Assembly: GCF_001650875.1 (NCBI RefSeq)
Contig: NZ_LXYI01000003.1
Location: 1 to 64,000, forward strand
Direction of reading: 5' to 3'
DNA length: 64,000 nt
From: Sulfitobacter sp. EhC04
Lineage (GTDB): Bacteria; Pseudomonadota; Alphaproteobacteria; Rhodobacterales; Rhodobacteraceae
A program made the position numbers and the translations under genes. Positions 53,732 through 63,162 of this stretch are shown piece by piece (within the stretch, counting starts at the first letter, position 1; each line of letters opens with the position of its first letter). The notes beneath the pieces are model-generated. The model had not been told where the DNA came from. It saw only the letters and a list, made by a program, of their open reading frames with translations, and did no database searches.

Positions 53732-55264
53732 ATGACATTGAACACAGCCCCCATTGTCCTGCGCCTTGACCGCATCACCAAGCGTTTCGGCGCGCTGACC
53801 GCGAATGATGCGATCAGTTTCGAACTGCGGCAGGGCGAGGTGATTGCCCTGCTGGGCGAAAACGGCGCGGGCAAGACCACGCTGATGAACATCCTTTTCG
53901 GCCATTACACACCGGATGCGGGCAGCGTCGAGGTCTTTGGCCAGCCGCTGCCCCCCGGCAACCCGCGCGCGGCGCTGGAGGCCGGGGTCGGCATGGTGCA
54001 TCAGCATTTCACGCTGGCCGACAACATGAGCGTGCTGGAAAACATCGTGCTGGGCACGGCATCGCTCTGGCGGCCGGGCTTTGGCCGTGCTGCGGCCCGC
54101 CGCCGGATCGAAACCCTGATGCAGGACTACGGCCTGCGGGTGGACATGGAGGCCGAGGTCGGCGCGCTCAGCGTCGGCGAACGCCAGCGGGTCGAGATCC
54201 TCAAGGCGCTTTACCGCGAGGCGCGAATCCTCATTCTGGACGAACCCACCGCCGTGCTGACCCCGCAGGAAACCGAGGACCTGTTCGCCACCATGCGCCG
54301 GGCCGTGGCGCGGGGGCTGTCGGTGATCTTTATCAGCCACAAGCTGCACGAGGTCACGGCGATTTCCTCGCGCGTGGTGGTGCTGCGCCATGGCAGGCTG
54401 GTGGCCGAAGCGCAGACCGCCGACACCAGCGCCGCGCAACTGGCGCAGATGATGGTCGGGGCCGAGGTCGCCACGCCGAAGGTCAGGCAGGCCACCCCCG
54501 GCGCCGTCCGCGTAGCGCTGCGCGGCGTCACCACGCCTGACCGGGGCAGCGCGCCGGGGCTCAAGGCGGTCGATCTGGACCTGCGCGCGGGTCAGATCAC
54601 CGGGCTGGCCGGGGTCTCGGGCAACGGGCAGGCGGCGCTGGCCGACCTGATCGGCGGGCTGATCGCGCCTGCATCTGGCGCATTGCGCCTCTCGGACGCG
54701 CCGGTCACGGGGTGGAGCCCGCGTGCCGCCCTTGCCGCCCGGATCGCCCGCATCCCCGAGGACCGGCATAAAACCGGCACCATTGCGGATTTCGACCTGA
54801 CCGAAAACGCGGTGCTTGAGCTTTACGCCACAGCGCCGTTCTCGCGCCGGGGCTGGATGAACTGGCGCGCCGCCCGCGATTTTGCCCAAAAGGTCATCAC
54901 CGGCTATGACGTGCGCTGCCCCGGCCCCGAAACCCGCATCCGACTGCTGTCGGGCGGCAACATGCAAAAGCTGATTCTGGGCCGCGTGCTGGAAACCACC
55001 CCTGACGTGGTGCTGGCGAACCAGCCGGTGCGCGGCCTCGACATCGGGGCGCTGACCTATGTGCATGAACAACTGCTGGCGGCGCGGGACAGGGGGGCGG
55101 CGGTGCTGCTGATCTCCGAGGATCTGGACGAGGTCACAGCCCTGTCGGATGTGATCCATGTGATCTCCGAAGGGCGGCTGTCGCCTGCCTTCGACCGGGG
55201 CGCGCTGAGCGTGGCGGAACTGGGTGTCTGGATGGCGGGCGAGGGGTTTGACCATGCGGCTTGA
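53732..55264 (+). CDS. BMP-type ABC importer, tandem ATPase
   Basis: 510 aa with two ATP-binding domains. Domain 1 is intact: LLGENGAGKTTLMNILFG, signature LSVGERQRVEILKAL, ILILDEPTAVLT. Domain 2 is degenerate: GLAGVSGNGQAALADLIGG lacks the Walker A lysine, and the Walker B region reads VVLANQPVRGLDIGA without the DE pair, though its signature LLSGGNMQKLILGR remains. This asymmetry is usual in the YufO/NupA group of nucleoside importers. It overlaps the first permease by 11 nt. Confidence 0.88.
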   Translation: MTLNTAPIVLRLDRITKRFGALTANDAISFELRQGEVIALLGENGAGKTTLMNILFGHYTPDAGSVEVFGQPLPPGNPRAALEAGVGMVHQHFTLADNMSVLENIVLGTASLWRPGFGRAAARRRIETLMQDYGLRVDMEAEVGALSVGERQRVEILKALYREARILILDEPTAVLTPQETEDLFATMRRAVARGLSVIFISHKLHEVTAISSRVVVLRHGRLVAEAQTADTSAAQLAQMMVGAEVATPKVRQATPGAVRVALRGVTTPDRGSAPGLKAVDLDLRAGQITGLAGVSGNGQAALADLIGGLIAPASGALRLSDAPVTGWSPRAALAARIARIPEDRHKTGTIADFDLTENAVLELYATAPFSRRGWMNWRAARDFAQKVITGYDVRCPGPETRIRLLSGGNMQKLILGRVLETTPDVVLANQPVRGLDIGALTYVHEQLLAARDRGAAVLLISEDLDEVTALSDVIHVISEGRLSPAFDRGALSVAELGVWMAGEGFDHAA

Positions 55265-56303
55265 ACCCATCGCAAACCCGGCGCTGACCCGCCGCCTTGG
55301 CCTGCCTGCGCTGGCATTGGCCGGCACCGTGGTGATCGCCTCGCTGCTGGCGATGATCGCGGGCGCGCAGCCGTTCTCGGTGCTGGGGCTGATCCTCAAG
55401 GGGGCCTTCGGATCGAAGTTCGCCACGCTTGAGACGCTGAACCGCGCAACGCCGCTGATCTTTACCGGGCTGGCGGTTGCCGTCGCCTTCAGGGCGAAGC
55501 TGTGGAACATCGGGGCCGAGGCGCAGCTTTACATGGGGGCGGTGGTCACCGTGGTGCTGGGCACCGGCGCGCTGGCCTGGCCTGCTGCCGCGCTGCTGCC
55601 GGTGATGGCCGTGGCGGCGATGCTGGCGGGCGCATTGGTGCTGCTGGTGCCGACCTTCCTCAAGACCCGCTTTGGCGTGGACGAGGTGGTGACGACGCTG
55701 CTGCTGAACTTCATTGTGCTGCTCTGGGTGTCGATGCTGCTGGAGGGGCCGTTGAAAGACCCGATGGGGCTGGGCTGGCCCAAATCCGCCCGGCTGATCG
55801 AGGAGGCACGGCTGCCGCGCATCATTGACGGGCTGCGCCTGCATTGGGGCTTCGGCCTTGCGCTGATTTCGGCGGCGGTCGTCTGGGTGATCCAGCGCCG
55901 CACCACGCTGGGCTATGAAATGCGCGCGGTGGGGCTGAACGCGGGGGCGGCGCGGTTCGCGGGCATCCCGGTCAATGCCACGCTGATCAAGACCGCGCTG
56001 CTGTCGGGGGGCCTCGCCGCGCTTGCAGGCTTTTCCGAGGTCGCGGGGCTGAAGGGCAACCTCACTTTGGATATCTCGCCCGGCTTTGGCTATACCGGCA
56101 TCATCGTGGCGATGCTGGCGCTGCTCAATCCGCTGGGTGTGGTGGTGGCGGCGCTGTTCGTGGCGGGCATCTTTGTCGGTGCAGACAGCATGAGCCGTGC
56201 GGCGGGGGTGCCGACCTATCTGGCCGACATCATGCTGGCGGTGGCGCTGCTCCTGATGGTGCTGGCGATCATGCTGACCAAATTCAGGGTGCGGCGCGGC
56301 TGA
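55254..56303 (+). CDS. BMP-type ABC importer, permease 1
   Basis: 349 aa, BPD_transp_2 family (YufP/NupB type), with about ten membrane segments. Family marks are RATPLIFTGLAVAVAFRAKLWNIGAEAQLYMGA and MRAVGLNAGAARFAGIPVNATLIKTALLSGGLAALAG (split: MRAVGLNAGAARFAGIP). The ATG at 55254 is inside the ATPase stop region. The stop overlaps the next start by 1 nt (TGATG). Confidence 0.88.
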   Translation: MRLEPIANPALTRRLGLPALALAGTVVIASLLAMIAGAQPFSVLGLILKGAFGSKFATLETLNRATPLIFTGLAVAVAFRAKLWNIGAEAQLYMGAVVTVVLGTGALAWPAAALLPVMAVAAMLAGALVLLVPTFLKTRFGVDEVVTTLLLNFIVLLWVSMLLEGPLKDPMGLGWPKSARLIEEARLPRIIDGLRLHWGFGLALISAAVVWVIQRRTTLGYEMRAVGLNAGAARFAGIPVNATLIKTALLSGGLAALAGFSEVAGLKGNLTLDISPGFGYTGIIVAMLALLNPLGVVVAALFVAGIFVGADSMSRAAGVPTYLADIMLAVALLLMVLAIMLTKFRVRRG

Positions 56304-57247
56304 TGGACATTCTCGATATCCTCATCTCCGCCAGTTTCTGGACCGCCGCGATCCGCATCGCCTCGCCGCTGATCTTTGCCGCGCTGGGCGAGCTGATCTG
56401 CGAACGCGCAGGCGTGCTGAACCTCGGCATCGAGGGGATCATGGTGGTTGGTGCCTTTGCGGGCTGGCTGACCGTCTACCTGGGCGGGGGCCTCTGGTTT
56501 GGGGTCTGCGTGGCGATGCTGGCGGGCATGGCATTCGGGCTGCTGCACGGGGTGCTCTGCGTGCCTTTCGGGCTGTCGCAGCATGTGGTCGGCCTGGGCA
56601 TCACGCTGCTGGCGACTTCGCTGACCTATTACTGCTACCGTCTGGCATTGCCGGAGGTCACATCGCCGCCCAAGATCGCCGCCTTCCAGCCTTACGAGAT
56701 TCCGCTGCTGTCAGACCTGCCGCTGGTAGGGCCTGCACTGTTTTCGCAGACGCCGCTGACCTATCTGGCCTTTGTGCTGGTGGTTGTTGTCTCGGTCGTG
56801 CTCTATCGCACGCCGCTGGGCCTTGCCCTGCGCGCGGCGGGGGAGAACCCGGCGGCGGTCGAGGCACAGGGGCTAAGCGTGTCGGCCATCCGCATCGGCG
56901 CGGTGATGGTGGGCAGCGGGCTGATGGCGGTGGGCGGGGCGTTTCTGACCATGAGTGCCTTCAATTCGTTTTTCTTCGAGATGGTCAACGGGCGCGGCTG
57001 GATCTGCATCGCGCTGGTGGTCTTTGGCTCGTGGAAGCCGGGCAAGACCCTGCTGGGCGCGATCCTCTTCGCCGCTTTCGACGCCTTGCAGATCAGGTTG
57101 CAGCAGACCCCGCTGGGGGCGGGGATACCCTATCAGTATTTCCTGATGGCGCCCTATGTGCTGTCGATCCTCGCGCTGGTGGTGATGTCACGCCGAGCGC
57201 AGGTGCCTGCGGCGCTGATGGTGCCGTTCAACAAGGGGGAGCGTTGA
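56303..57247 (+). CDS. BMP-type ABC importer, permease 2
   Basis: 314 aa, YufQ/NupC type. It begins MDILDILISASFWTAAIRIASPLIFAALGELICERAGVLNLGIEGIM (split: PLIFAALGELICERAGVLNL), a hallmark of this branch, with LALRAAGENPAAVEAQGLSV as the ATPase contact and GRGWICIALVVFGSWKPGKTLLGA near the end. It completes the heterodimeric channel. It is followed by an inverted-repeat element and then the deaminase gene. Confidence 0.88.
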   Translation: MDILDILISASFWTAAIRIASPLIFAALGELICERAGVLNLGIEGIMVVGAFAGWLTVYLGGGLWFGVCVAMLAGMAFGLLHGVLCVPFGLSQHVVGLGITLLATSLTYYCYRLALPEVTSPPKIAAFQPYEIPLLSDLPLVGPALFSQTPLTYLAFVLVVVVSVVLYRTPLGLALRAAGENPAAVEAQGLSVSAIRIGAVMVGSGLMAVGGAFLTMSAFNSFFFEMVNGRGWICIALVVFGSWKPGKTLLGAILFAAFDALQIRLQQTPLGAGIPYQYFLMAPYVLSILALVVMSRRAQVPAALMVPFNKGER

Positions 57248-57262
57248 TGACGAAACAGGGGT

Positions 57263-57405
57263 GCGCAGCCGGTCAGCGCCTGCCTGGGTAGGCGCGGGGC
57301 GAGACGGGTTGGCTTGGCGAAGGTTTGGAGGAGAACCGGAACGTTGCATCCGGCGGAGAGTTCAAAGCGCCTGCCGGGGGGCAGGCAGGCGCTGACCGGC
57401 TGCGC
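57263..57405. repeat. Intergenic element bounded by a 24-bp perfect inverted repeat
   Basis: The arm 57263-57286 (begins GCGCAGCCGGTCAG) is exactly complementary to 57382-57405. Between them lies a core TTGGCGAAGGTTTGGAGGAG..CGGAACGTTG that resembles the core of the 49004-49161 element. It stands between two genes read in the same direction (permease and deaminase), so it is not simply a convergent terminator. Confidence 0.65.
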
Positions 57406-57517
57406 CGGTCGTCATGAATGAGGCCGTCGTCCCGGGCGAAGACCCGGGACCTCGTGCAAATGGGTGGCCGCCGGGAGCCGTCCAGCCGAATGGAACAAAA
57501 GGCGAAGGAGTGAGACA

Positions 57518-58825
57518 GTGTTCGACATCATCATCAAGGGCGGCACATTGCCTGATGGCCGCGTCACCGACATCGGCATCGCGGGCGACCGGATCACCGC
57601 CATCGGCAAGCTCGACACGCAAGCGGGCGAGGTCATCGACGCCACCGGCGACCTTGTCAGCCCGCCCTTTGTCGATCCGCATTTCCACATGGACGCCACG
57701 CTTAGCTACGGCACCCCGCGCATCAACGCCTCCGGCACGCTGCTCGAAGGGATCGGCCTCTGGGGCGAACTCAAACAGGTGATGACGCAGGCGCAGGTCT
57801 ATGACCGCGCGCTGGCATATTGCGACTGGGCCGCCTCGCTCGGCCTGCTGGCGATCCGCAGCCATGTGGACACCTGCGACGACCGGCTGCTAGGGGTCGA
57901 GGCGCTGCTGGAGGTCCGCCGCGCCGTCAGCCCCTATATCGACCTGCAACTGGTGGCCTTCCCGCAGGACGGTCTGTTCCGCGACCCCACCGCCTATGAC
58001 AACACGCTGCGCGCGCTGGACATGGGCGTGGATGTGGTCGGCGGCATTCCACATTTCGAACGCACCATGGCGGATGGGGCGCGGTCGGTCACGGCCCTTT
58101 GCGAGATCGCCGCCGAACGCGGCCTGATGGTGGACATGCATTGCGACGAGACCGACGACCCGCAGTCTCGCCATATCGAGACACTGGCGTTTGAGACCCA
58201 ACGTCTGGGCCTTCAGGGGCGGGTGGCGGGGTCGCATCTGACCTCGATGCACTCGATGGACAATTACTATGTCTCCAAGCTCCTGCCCCTGATCGCCGAA
58301 GCCGAGGTCGCCGCGATCCCGAACCCGTTGATCAACATCATGCTTCAGGGCCGCCATGACACCTTTCCCAAACGGCGCGGGTTGACGCGGGTGAAGGAGA
58401 TGCAGGCGCATGGCATCACCGTCGGCTGGGGGCAGGACTGCGTGATGGATCCGTGGTATTCGATGGGCACCGGTGACATGCTCGACGTGGCTTTCATGGG
58501 GCAACACGTCGCGCAGATGAGCAGCCCCGAAGAAATGCGGCGTTGTTTCGACATGGTGACAGAGGGGAACGCACAGATCCTGGGGCTGGCGGATTACGGG
58601 CTGCGGGTGGGCGCGCTGGCCTCGCTGGTGGTGCTGGATGCGGGCAACCCGATCGAGGCACTGCGCCTGCGGCCAGACCGGCTGGCCGTGGTGGCCAAGG
58701 GCAAGGTGATCTCTCGGCAAAGCCGCAATGACGCGCGGCTGAACCTGCCGGGGCGGCCCGCAGCGGTGCGGCGCAGGCATGCCGCACATTCGGGCGCAAC
58801 GGACGCAGGCGCAGGGAGGGGTTAA
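57518..58825 (+). CDS. Cytosine-deaminase-like amidohydrolase
   Basis: 435 aa, starting at the GTG at 57518 with AAGGAG 7 nt upstream; a longer frame lacks similarity. Metal ligands are in DPHFHMDATLS and VDMHCDETDD, with SHLTSMHSMD and a final GITVGWGQDCVMDPWYSMGTGDML, all in CodA-like order. CodA-type enzymes deaminate cytosine, isoguanine or related rings, or hydrolyse cyclic ureides. Placement after the BMP-type importer suggests that the imported compound is a nucleobase or analogue. The C-terminal 25 residues (GRPAAVRRRHAAHSG...) are low-complexity. Confidence 0.82.
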   Translation: MFDIIIKGGTLPDGRVTDIGIAGDRITAIGKLDTQAGEVIDATGDLVSPPFVDPHFHMDATLSYGTPRINASGTLLEGIGLWGELKQVMTQAQVYDRALAYCDWAASLGLLAIRSHVDTCDDRLLGVEALLEVRRAVSPYIDLQLVAFPQDGLFRDPTAYDNTLRALDMGVDVVGGIPHFERTMADGARSVTALCEIAAERGLMVDMHCDETDDPQSRHIETLAFETQRLGLQGRVAGSHLTSMHSMDNYYVSKLLPLIAEAEVAAIPNPLINIMLQGRHDTFPKRRGLTRVKEMQAHGITVGWGQDCVMDPWYSMGTGDMLDVAFMGQHVAQMSSPEEMRRCFDMVTEGNAQILGLADYGLRVGALASLVVLDAGNPIEALRLRPDRLAVVAKGKVISRQSRNDARLNLPGRPAAVRRRHAAHSGATDAGAGRG

Positions 58826-59048
58826 CCCGCATCCCCTAGAACGCCCCCTGTCGCGACAATGGCACCCGGCCTGACACACCGGGCGCATTCGGAGAAACAG
58901 AGGCCCGCCACCAACGGGTCACTTTGAACCGTTCAACGTGCAGGGTCTTCCCTGTCTCATACCATCCGATCCGGCGGCGCCGCCATTTCAACGGTCCCCA
59001 AGATCCATCGCCAGATATGAAGGCAAAGCGCGGCCGCAGCGGCAAGCG

Positions 59049-59930
59049 CTAGGCTTTTTGCTGTGCGGCCTGACGGGCCAGCGCAAAGGCCCCCTGCATG
59101 GCATTGCCCTGCGGGGCGACGAGGTTGCCGACAGTCTTTGCCGACAGATAGCCCCGGTAATGCGGCCCCACACCCCCGGTCAGGCACAGCCTGTCGCCGG
59201 GCGTGAACTCAAGCGCCGCCAGCCCCTTTTCCAGAAACGCCACCGCCCGCGCGATGATTTCAAGCGCGGCGGCATCCTGATCCTGCGCCGCGCTCAGCAC
59301 CTCTGGCGCGAGGGTTGCGTAATCCGTCGGTGTGGCGGTCAGGCAAAATCTGCGCATCTCATGCAGCCCGCCCATCCGGTCCAGTATCCGGCGGGTCAAC
59401 CCGCTGTGCGGTTCGATCCCGTCATGGGCCAGCAAGGTGCGTTCCAGCAGGCGGTGACCCAGCCAGGCCCCCGACGCCTGATCAGAGATCTGGAAGCCCC
59501 AGCCCGATACGGTGCTGACTTCTCCGCTGCGCTGGCGCGAGATGAAGGTGCCGGTGCCGATGCCCAGCACATAGCCGTCATATGCGCCCAAGGCACCCGC
59601 AACCGTGGTTTCCTTGTCGCCCGATACCATGGTGCGGCCATAGGGCAGGGCGGCGGCAACCTTTGCCATCATCTCGCGGCTATTGGCCCCGGCGGCCCCG
59701 ACATGGCCGGTGATCCGGTCAAGCGGTGTGTCGGCAAGCCCCGCGCTGGCCAGCGCATCGCGCACGGCGGCGGTGATGTTGGCAATCGCCCCGTCAAAGC
59801 TGTTTTCGACATTGGCGGGCCCGCCGCGTGCATCGGCCAGAATGCCGCGCGCAGCGGTGCCGACCGCCGCCCGGCACCCGGTGCCGCCTGCGTCCACCGC
59901 GATCAGAATGGGGTCATGCGTGTTGTTCAT
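59049..59930 (-). CDS. BadF/BcrA-type sugar kinase (N-acetylglucosamine kinase-like)
   Basis: 293 aa of the ASKHA fold. Phosphate 1 is ILIAVDAGGTGCRAAVG, phosphate 2 GIGTGTFISRQRSGEV, adenosine-binding LCLTGGVGPHY. The region DQASGAWLGHRLLE is typical of BadF/BadG family N-acetylglucosamine kinases. The start MNNTHDPILIAVDAG was chosen by the family. It is divergent from gap, with about 335 nt between. A hexosamine phosphorylation role is a reasonable reading but no transporter for it is visible. Confidence 0.82.
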   Translation of the reverse strand: MNNTHDPILIAVDAGGTGCRAAVGTAARGILADARGGPANVENSFDGAIANITAAVRDALASAGLADTPLDRITGHVGAAGANSREMMAKVAAALPYGRTMVSGDKETTVAGALGAYDGYVLGIGTGTFISRQRSGEVSTVSGWGFQISDQASGAWLGHRLLERTLLAHDGIEPHSGLTRRILDRMGGLHEMRRFCLTATPTDYATLAPEVLSAAQDQDAAALEIIARAVAFLEKGLAALEFTPGDRLCLTGGVGPHYRGYLSAKTVGNLVAPQGNAMQGAFALARQAAQQKA

Positions 59931-60265
59931 GGCAGTTTCTATAAGACACCTGAGCGCGCTGTGCAGCGTGAAAATGCAACTTGCCCTGCAGGTTGGTATT
60001 GCGCAGATCGCGGTTGATGCCCGGCTTGGCACCGGGCGGGGGTGCTTTTGGGCGCAGGCCCCGCACCAATGGGGCGGCGGCCTTGCCACACCGGGTCAAA
60101 ACCCTGCGACGTTCCACAAATCCGGGGCGGCTGCGGCGCTGGCGGTATTGGAGGTTGTAATTTCCTCTTGTTAGCGCTAACGAGAAACCGAAGAGATGTC
60201 CTGCGGAGAGGCAGGATGCGCAGTGTCGCGCGGAATGGACCGATCCGGAAGGGGAGAGACGCATC
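59931..60265. other. Divergent intergenic region between the BadF-type kinase and gap
   Basis: 335 nt without a supported gene. It holds the LacI-type palindrome at 60170-60181, a small TCCTGC/GCAGGA hairpin near 60208, and GC-rich dyads around 60025-60045. Promoters for both flanking genes must lie here. Confidence 0.5.
60170..60181. promoter_or_regulatory. LacI-type operator upstream of gap
   Basis: GTTAGCGCTAAC is a perfect 12-bp palindrome with the central CG typical of LacI-family operators, 85 nt before the gap ATG. No LacI regulator is encoded in the window. Confidence 0.55.
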
Positions 60266-61267
60266 ATGACCACGAAAATCGCAATCAACGGATTTGGACG
60301 GATCGGGCGCAATGTGCTGCGCGCGCTGCTGGAAAACGGTGCCGACGGCATCGAGGTGGTGGCGGTCAATGACCTGGCCCCGGCGGCGACCCTGCTGCAC
60401 CTGCTGAAATACGATTCCGTGCATGGTCGCCTGACCGAACAGGCGGTGCTGACAGGTGACACCCTGACCGTGGGCGCGCATAGCATCCGCCTGACGGCAG
60501 AACGCGACCCGGCCAGGCTGCCCTGGGGCGATGTGGATATCGTCTATGAATGCACCGGCATTTTCACCAGTCGCGAAGGCGCGGCCAAGCATCTTGAAAA
60601 CGGATCGAAGCGGGTGCTGATCTCTGCCCCCGGCAAGGGGGTGGACCGCACGGTGGTTTACGGCGTGAACCACGGCGATCTGACAGCGGAAGACGTGATC
60701 GTTTCCAACGCGTCCTGCACCACCAATTGCCTGGCCCCCGTGGCCATGGTGCTGGAGCAGAGCTTTGGCATCGAGACCGGCTATATGACCACGATCCACG
60801 CCTATACCGGCGACCAGCCAACCCATGACGCGCCGCACAAGGACCTGTATCGCGGGCGCGCGGCGGCGCTGTCCATGGTGCCGACCTCGACCGGGGCGGC
60901 GGCGGCGATTTCAGAAGTCCTGCCGGGTCTGAAAGGCAGGCTGGAAGGCTCTGCCGTCCGGGTGCCGGTGGCCAATGTCTCGATGGTGGACCTGTGTTTC
61001 CTGCCGGGCCGCAAGGCCACGGTGGCCGAGGTCAACGCAGCGCTGGAAAAGGCCGCAAATGGCCCGCTGAAGGGTGTTCTGTCCTATGAGGTTGATCCGC
61101 TGGTCTCGGTCGATTTCAACCATGACCCGCATTCCTCCTGCTTTGCCGCCGCGCAGACCAGCGTGACCGACGGCGGTCTGGTGCGTGTGGTCAGCTGGTA
61201 CGACAACGAATGGGGATTCTCCAACCGGATGAACGATACCGCCCGTGCCATGGCCGCGCTGATCTGA
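60266..61267 (+). CDS. gap: Glyceraldehyde-3-phosphate dehydrogenase, type I
   Basis: 333 aa. The NAD motif is INGFGRIGRNVLRALLE, the catalytic cysteine C151 is in VSNASCTTNCLAP, the histidine is in TTIHAYTGDQPTHDAPHKD and the C-terminal WYDNEWGFSNRM is complete. It converts glyceraldehyde-3-phosphate to 1,3-bisphosphoglycerate. GGGGAG precedes the ATG. The upstream palindrome suggests sugar-dependent control; it is probably a second gap gene used under particular carbon sources, but that cannot be shown here. Confidence 0.95.
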   Translation: MTTKIAINGFGRIGRNVLRALLENGADGIEVVAVNDLAPAATLLHLLKYDSVHGRLTEQAVLTGDTLTVGAHSIRLTAERDPARLPWGDVDIVYECTGIFTSREGAAKHLENGSKRVLISAPGKGVDRTVVYGVNHGDLTAEDVIVSNASCTTNCLAPVAMVLEQSFGIETGYMTTIHAYTGDQPTHDAPHKDLYRGRAAALSMVPTSTGAAAAISEVLPGLKGRLEGSAVRVPVANVSMVDLCFLPGRKATVAEVNAALEKAANGPLKGVLSYEVDPLVSVDFNHDPHSSCFAAAQTSVTDGGLVRVVSWYDNEWGFSNRMNDTARAMAALI

Positions 61268-61277
61268 CCCAGGTGGA

Positions 61278-61805
61278 TCAGAGCGAGGCAGCCGCCCGGC
61301 TGGCCTGATCGTACTGCCCTGACATGGTGCGCAGGCTGGCGGCAACCTGACGCAGTTCGTCGCCGCCCAGATCCATCCGGTTGAGCCCGTCGAGAAAGCA
61401 GGTCTCGCGGATGGCCCGGTAGGCCTCGCACAGCGCCGCGCCCGCCCCGGAGGTGCGATAGAACACCTCCTTGCCGCGTTTCTCGGCCACCAGCAGGTCC
61501 GACTTGAGCAGCTTTTTCAGCGCGTAGTTGACGGTATGGGTGTCCTCGATGTTCAGCAGGAAACAGATGTCGGTCAGCCGTTTTTCGCGGCTGCGGTGGT
61601 TGGTGTTGTGCAGCACCAGGATTTCCAGCGGTGTCAGATCGGCATTGCCTGCCGCAGCCATGCAGCGCGACATCCAGCGGGTGAAGGCGTTGAAGGCGAT
61701 GATCATCCCGTATTCCAGTTCCGAGGCTTCCCAGCCCTCGCCCTCGGCCAGATGGCGGGAAGAGACGATGCGACGCCCCGGCAGGGCTTTCGGCGGCTGG
61801 GACAT
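61278..61805 (-). CDS. MarR-like winged-helix protein
   Basis: 175 aa. A winged-helix region of MarR shape is seen at LTPLEILVLHNTNHRSREKRLTDICFLLNIEDTHTVNYALKKLLKSDLLVAEKRGKEVFYRTS (split: LTDICFLLNIEDTHTVNYAL, KRGKEVFYRTS), flanked by helices. It belongs to a group of uncharacterised winged-helix proteins common in Rhodobacterales. It is convergent with gap, with 10 nt between. Target unknown. Confidence 0.78.
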   Translation of the reverse strand: MSQPPKALPGRRIVSSRHLAEGEGWEASELEYGMIIAFNAFTRWMSRCMAAAGNADLTPLEILVLHNTNHRSREKRLTDICFLLNIEDTHTVNYALKKLLKSDLLVAEKRGKEVFYRTSGAGAALCEAYRAIRETCFLDGLNRMDLGGDELRQVAASLRTMSGQYDQASRAAASL

Positions 61806-62079
61806 GACAACTCCTGAACGATGGTGGCTGGTGATACGTTAACAAATCGCTGACGTTTTACAATGATTTTTGCGGTGAAGAGCGGCCGATTGCGGCAACA
61901 GGCCCCGCAGGCGGCGCATCAGACCCCGGACCCCGCAGGACCGGATCGCCCTGCCGTGGCGAACACCGGTTTAAGGTCATTTTGCAACACCCTGAAAAAT
62001 GACATGATTATGGCTTTGCAGGTCAGGCGGTCTTTGCTACCTATGAGATAATAAAAAACTGAGGCAGGCAGAACGAGCA

Positions 62080-63156
62080 ATGAAAACGGGCTTTAAGGGC
62101 ACGTTTGTCATCAGCTGGTCGCAAACAGAAATAGACGGCCTTGATGCCGCGCCGGTGCAATCTCTCTCTGTGGGGGCGGCATGGGCATGGCGGGGGGACG
62201 CGATCCGGGTCGATGGCCCGAATGACGTGTTGCGGCTGGATCAGGCAGACGAGGCGGAAAATCTACGCAAACGCGCCGCCAGGATGGTGCGGCGACTGGT
62301 CGGCGCGGCGCTGGAGGAAACCGGCGGCGCGGTCCGTGGTCCGCGCGCGTCGGGGGCGGATGCCGGTCCGCTGATGGACAACAGCTTTGTCGTGACCGAT
62401 GGCGGGCGCAGCTATACCGTGACGCTGATCGAGCTGGGCCGTGGCAGCCAGCCCCTGCTGATGTTCCTTGACGACATGCCGCCGCGCAATTGCGATCTGT
62501 GGATCGTGCATCATACGCTTGGCGCATCCGCCGGCAACGCCGCGTCGGCCAATGACGGCGGCGTGATCTGTTTCACCCCCGGCACCCGCATCCGCACGCC
62601 GCAGGGCCAGCGCCTGATCGAGGATCTGCGCGAGGGCGACCTGGTGCAGACCAAGGATGACGGCGCCCAGCCGATCCGCTGGGTCGGCAGCAGGCGGATG
62701 ACCGGCGCGCGGCTGTTCGCGATGCCGAAACTGCGCCCGGTGCGGATTGCCGCCGGTGTGCTGAATGCAGGCGAGCCCGACGCGGACCTGATCGTGTCAC
62801 CGCAGCACCGGCTGCTGATCAAGGGGCCCACCGCGCAGGAGCTTTTCAACACACCCGAAGTGCTGGTCGCCGCGAAGGACCTGATCAACGGCGACACCAT
62901 CACCGTCGATCTGAAACTGCGCGAAGTCACCTATATCCACGTGCTGTTCGATGCCCACCAGGTGCTCTGGGCCAACAGCGTCGAGACCGAGAGCTTTCAT
63001 CCCGCTTCTGCCGCGCTGTCCACGCTGGACGAGGGCGACCGCAAGCGGTTGCTGGCGACCCATCCGGAGCTGGAATACGATCCGCATACCTATGGCAGTT
63101 TCTCGCGGCGCAACCTGTCGGCCTCCGAAGCGGCGATCCTGAACCACGCGGCGTGA
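62080..63156 (+). CDS. Hint-domain protein
   Basis: 358 aa. An N-terminal region of about 160 residues of unknown fold precedes a Hint (hedgehog/intein) domain starting ICFTPGTRIRTPQGQRLIEDLREGDLVQTKD (split: CFTPGTRIRTPQGQRLIEDL), with ADLIVSPQHRLLI and the later YIHVLFDAHQVLWANSVETESFHP. The initial cysteine and the block-B-like SPQHR are kept, so autoprocessing is possible; many such proteins in this order are of unknown role. No signal peptide. The ATG at 62080 was taken as start. Confidence 0.82.
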   Translation: MKTGFKGTFVISWSQTEIDGLDAAPVQSLSVGAAWAWRGDAIRVDGPNDVLRLDQADEAENLRKRAARMVRRLVGAALEETGGAVRGPRASGADAGPLMDNSFVVTDGGRSYTVTLIELGRGSQPLLMFLDDMPPRNCDLWIVHHTLGASAGNAASANDGGVICFTPGTRIRTPQGQRLIEDLREGDLVQTKDDGAQPIRWVGSRRMTGARLFAMPKLRPVRIAAGVLNAGEPDADLIVSPQHRLLIKGPTAQELFNTPEVLVAAKDLINGDTITVDLKLREVTYIHVLFDAHQVLWANSVETESFHPASAALSTLDEGDRKRLLATHPELEYDPHTYGSFSRRNLSASEAAILNHAA

Positions 63157-63162
63157 GGGGGC

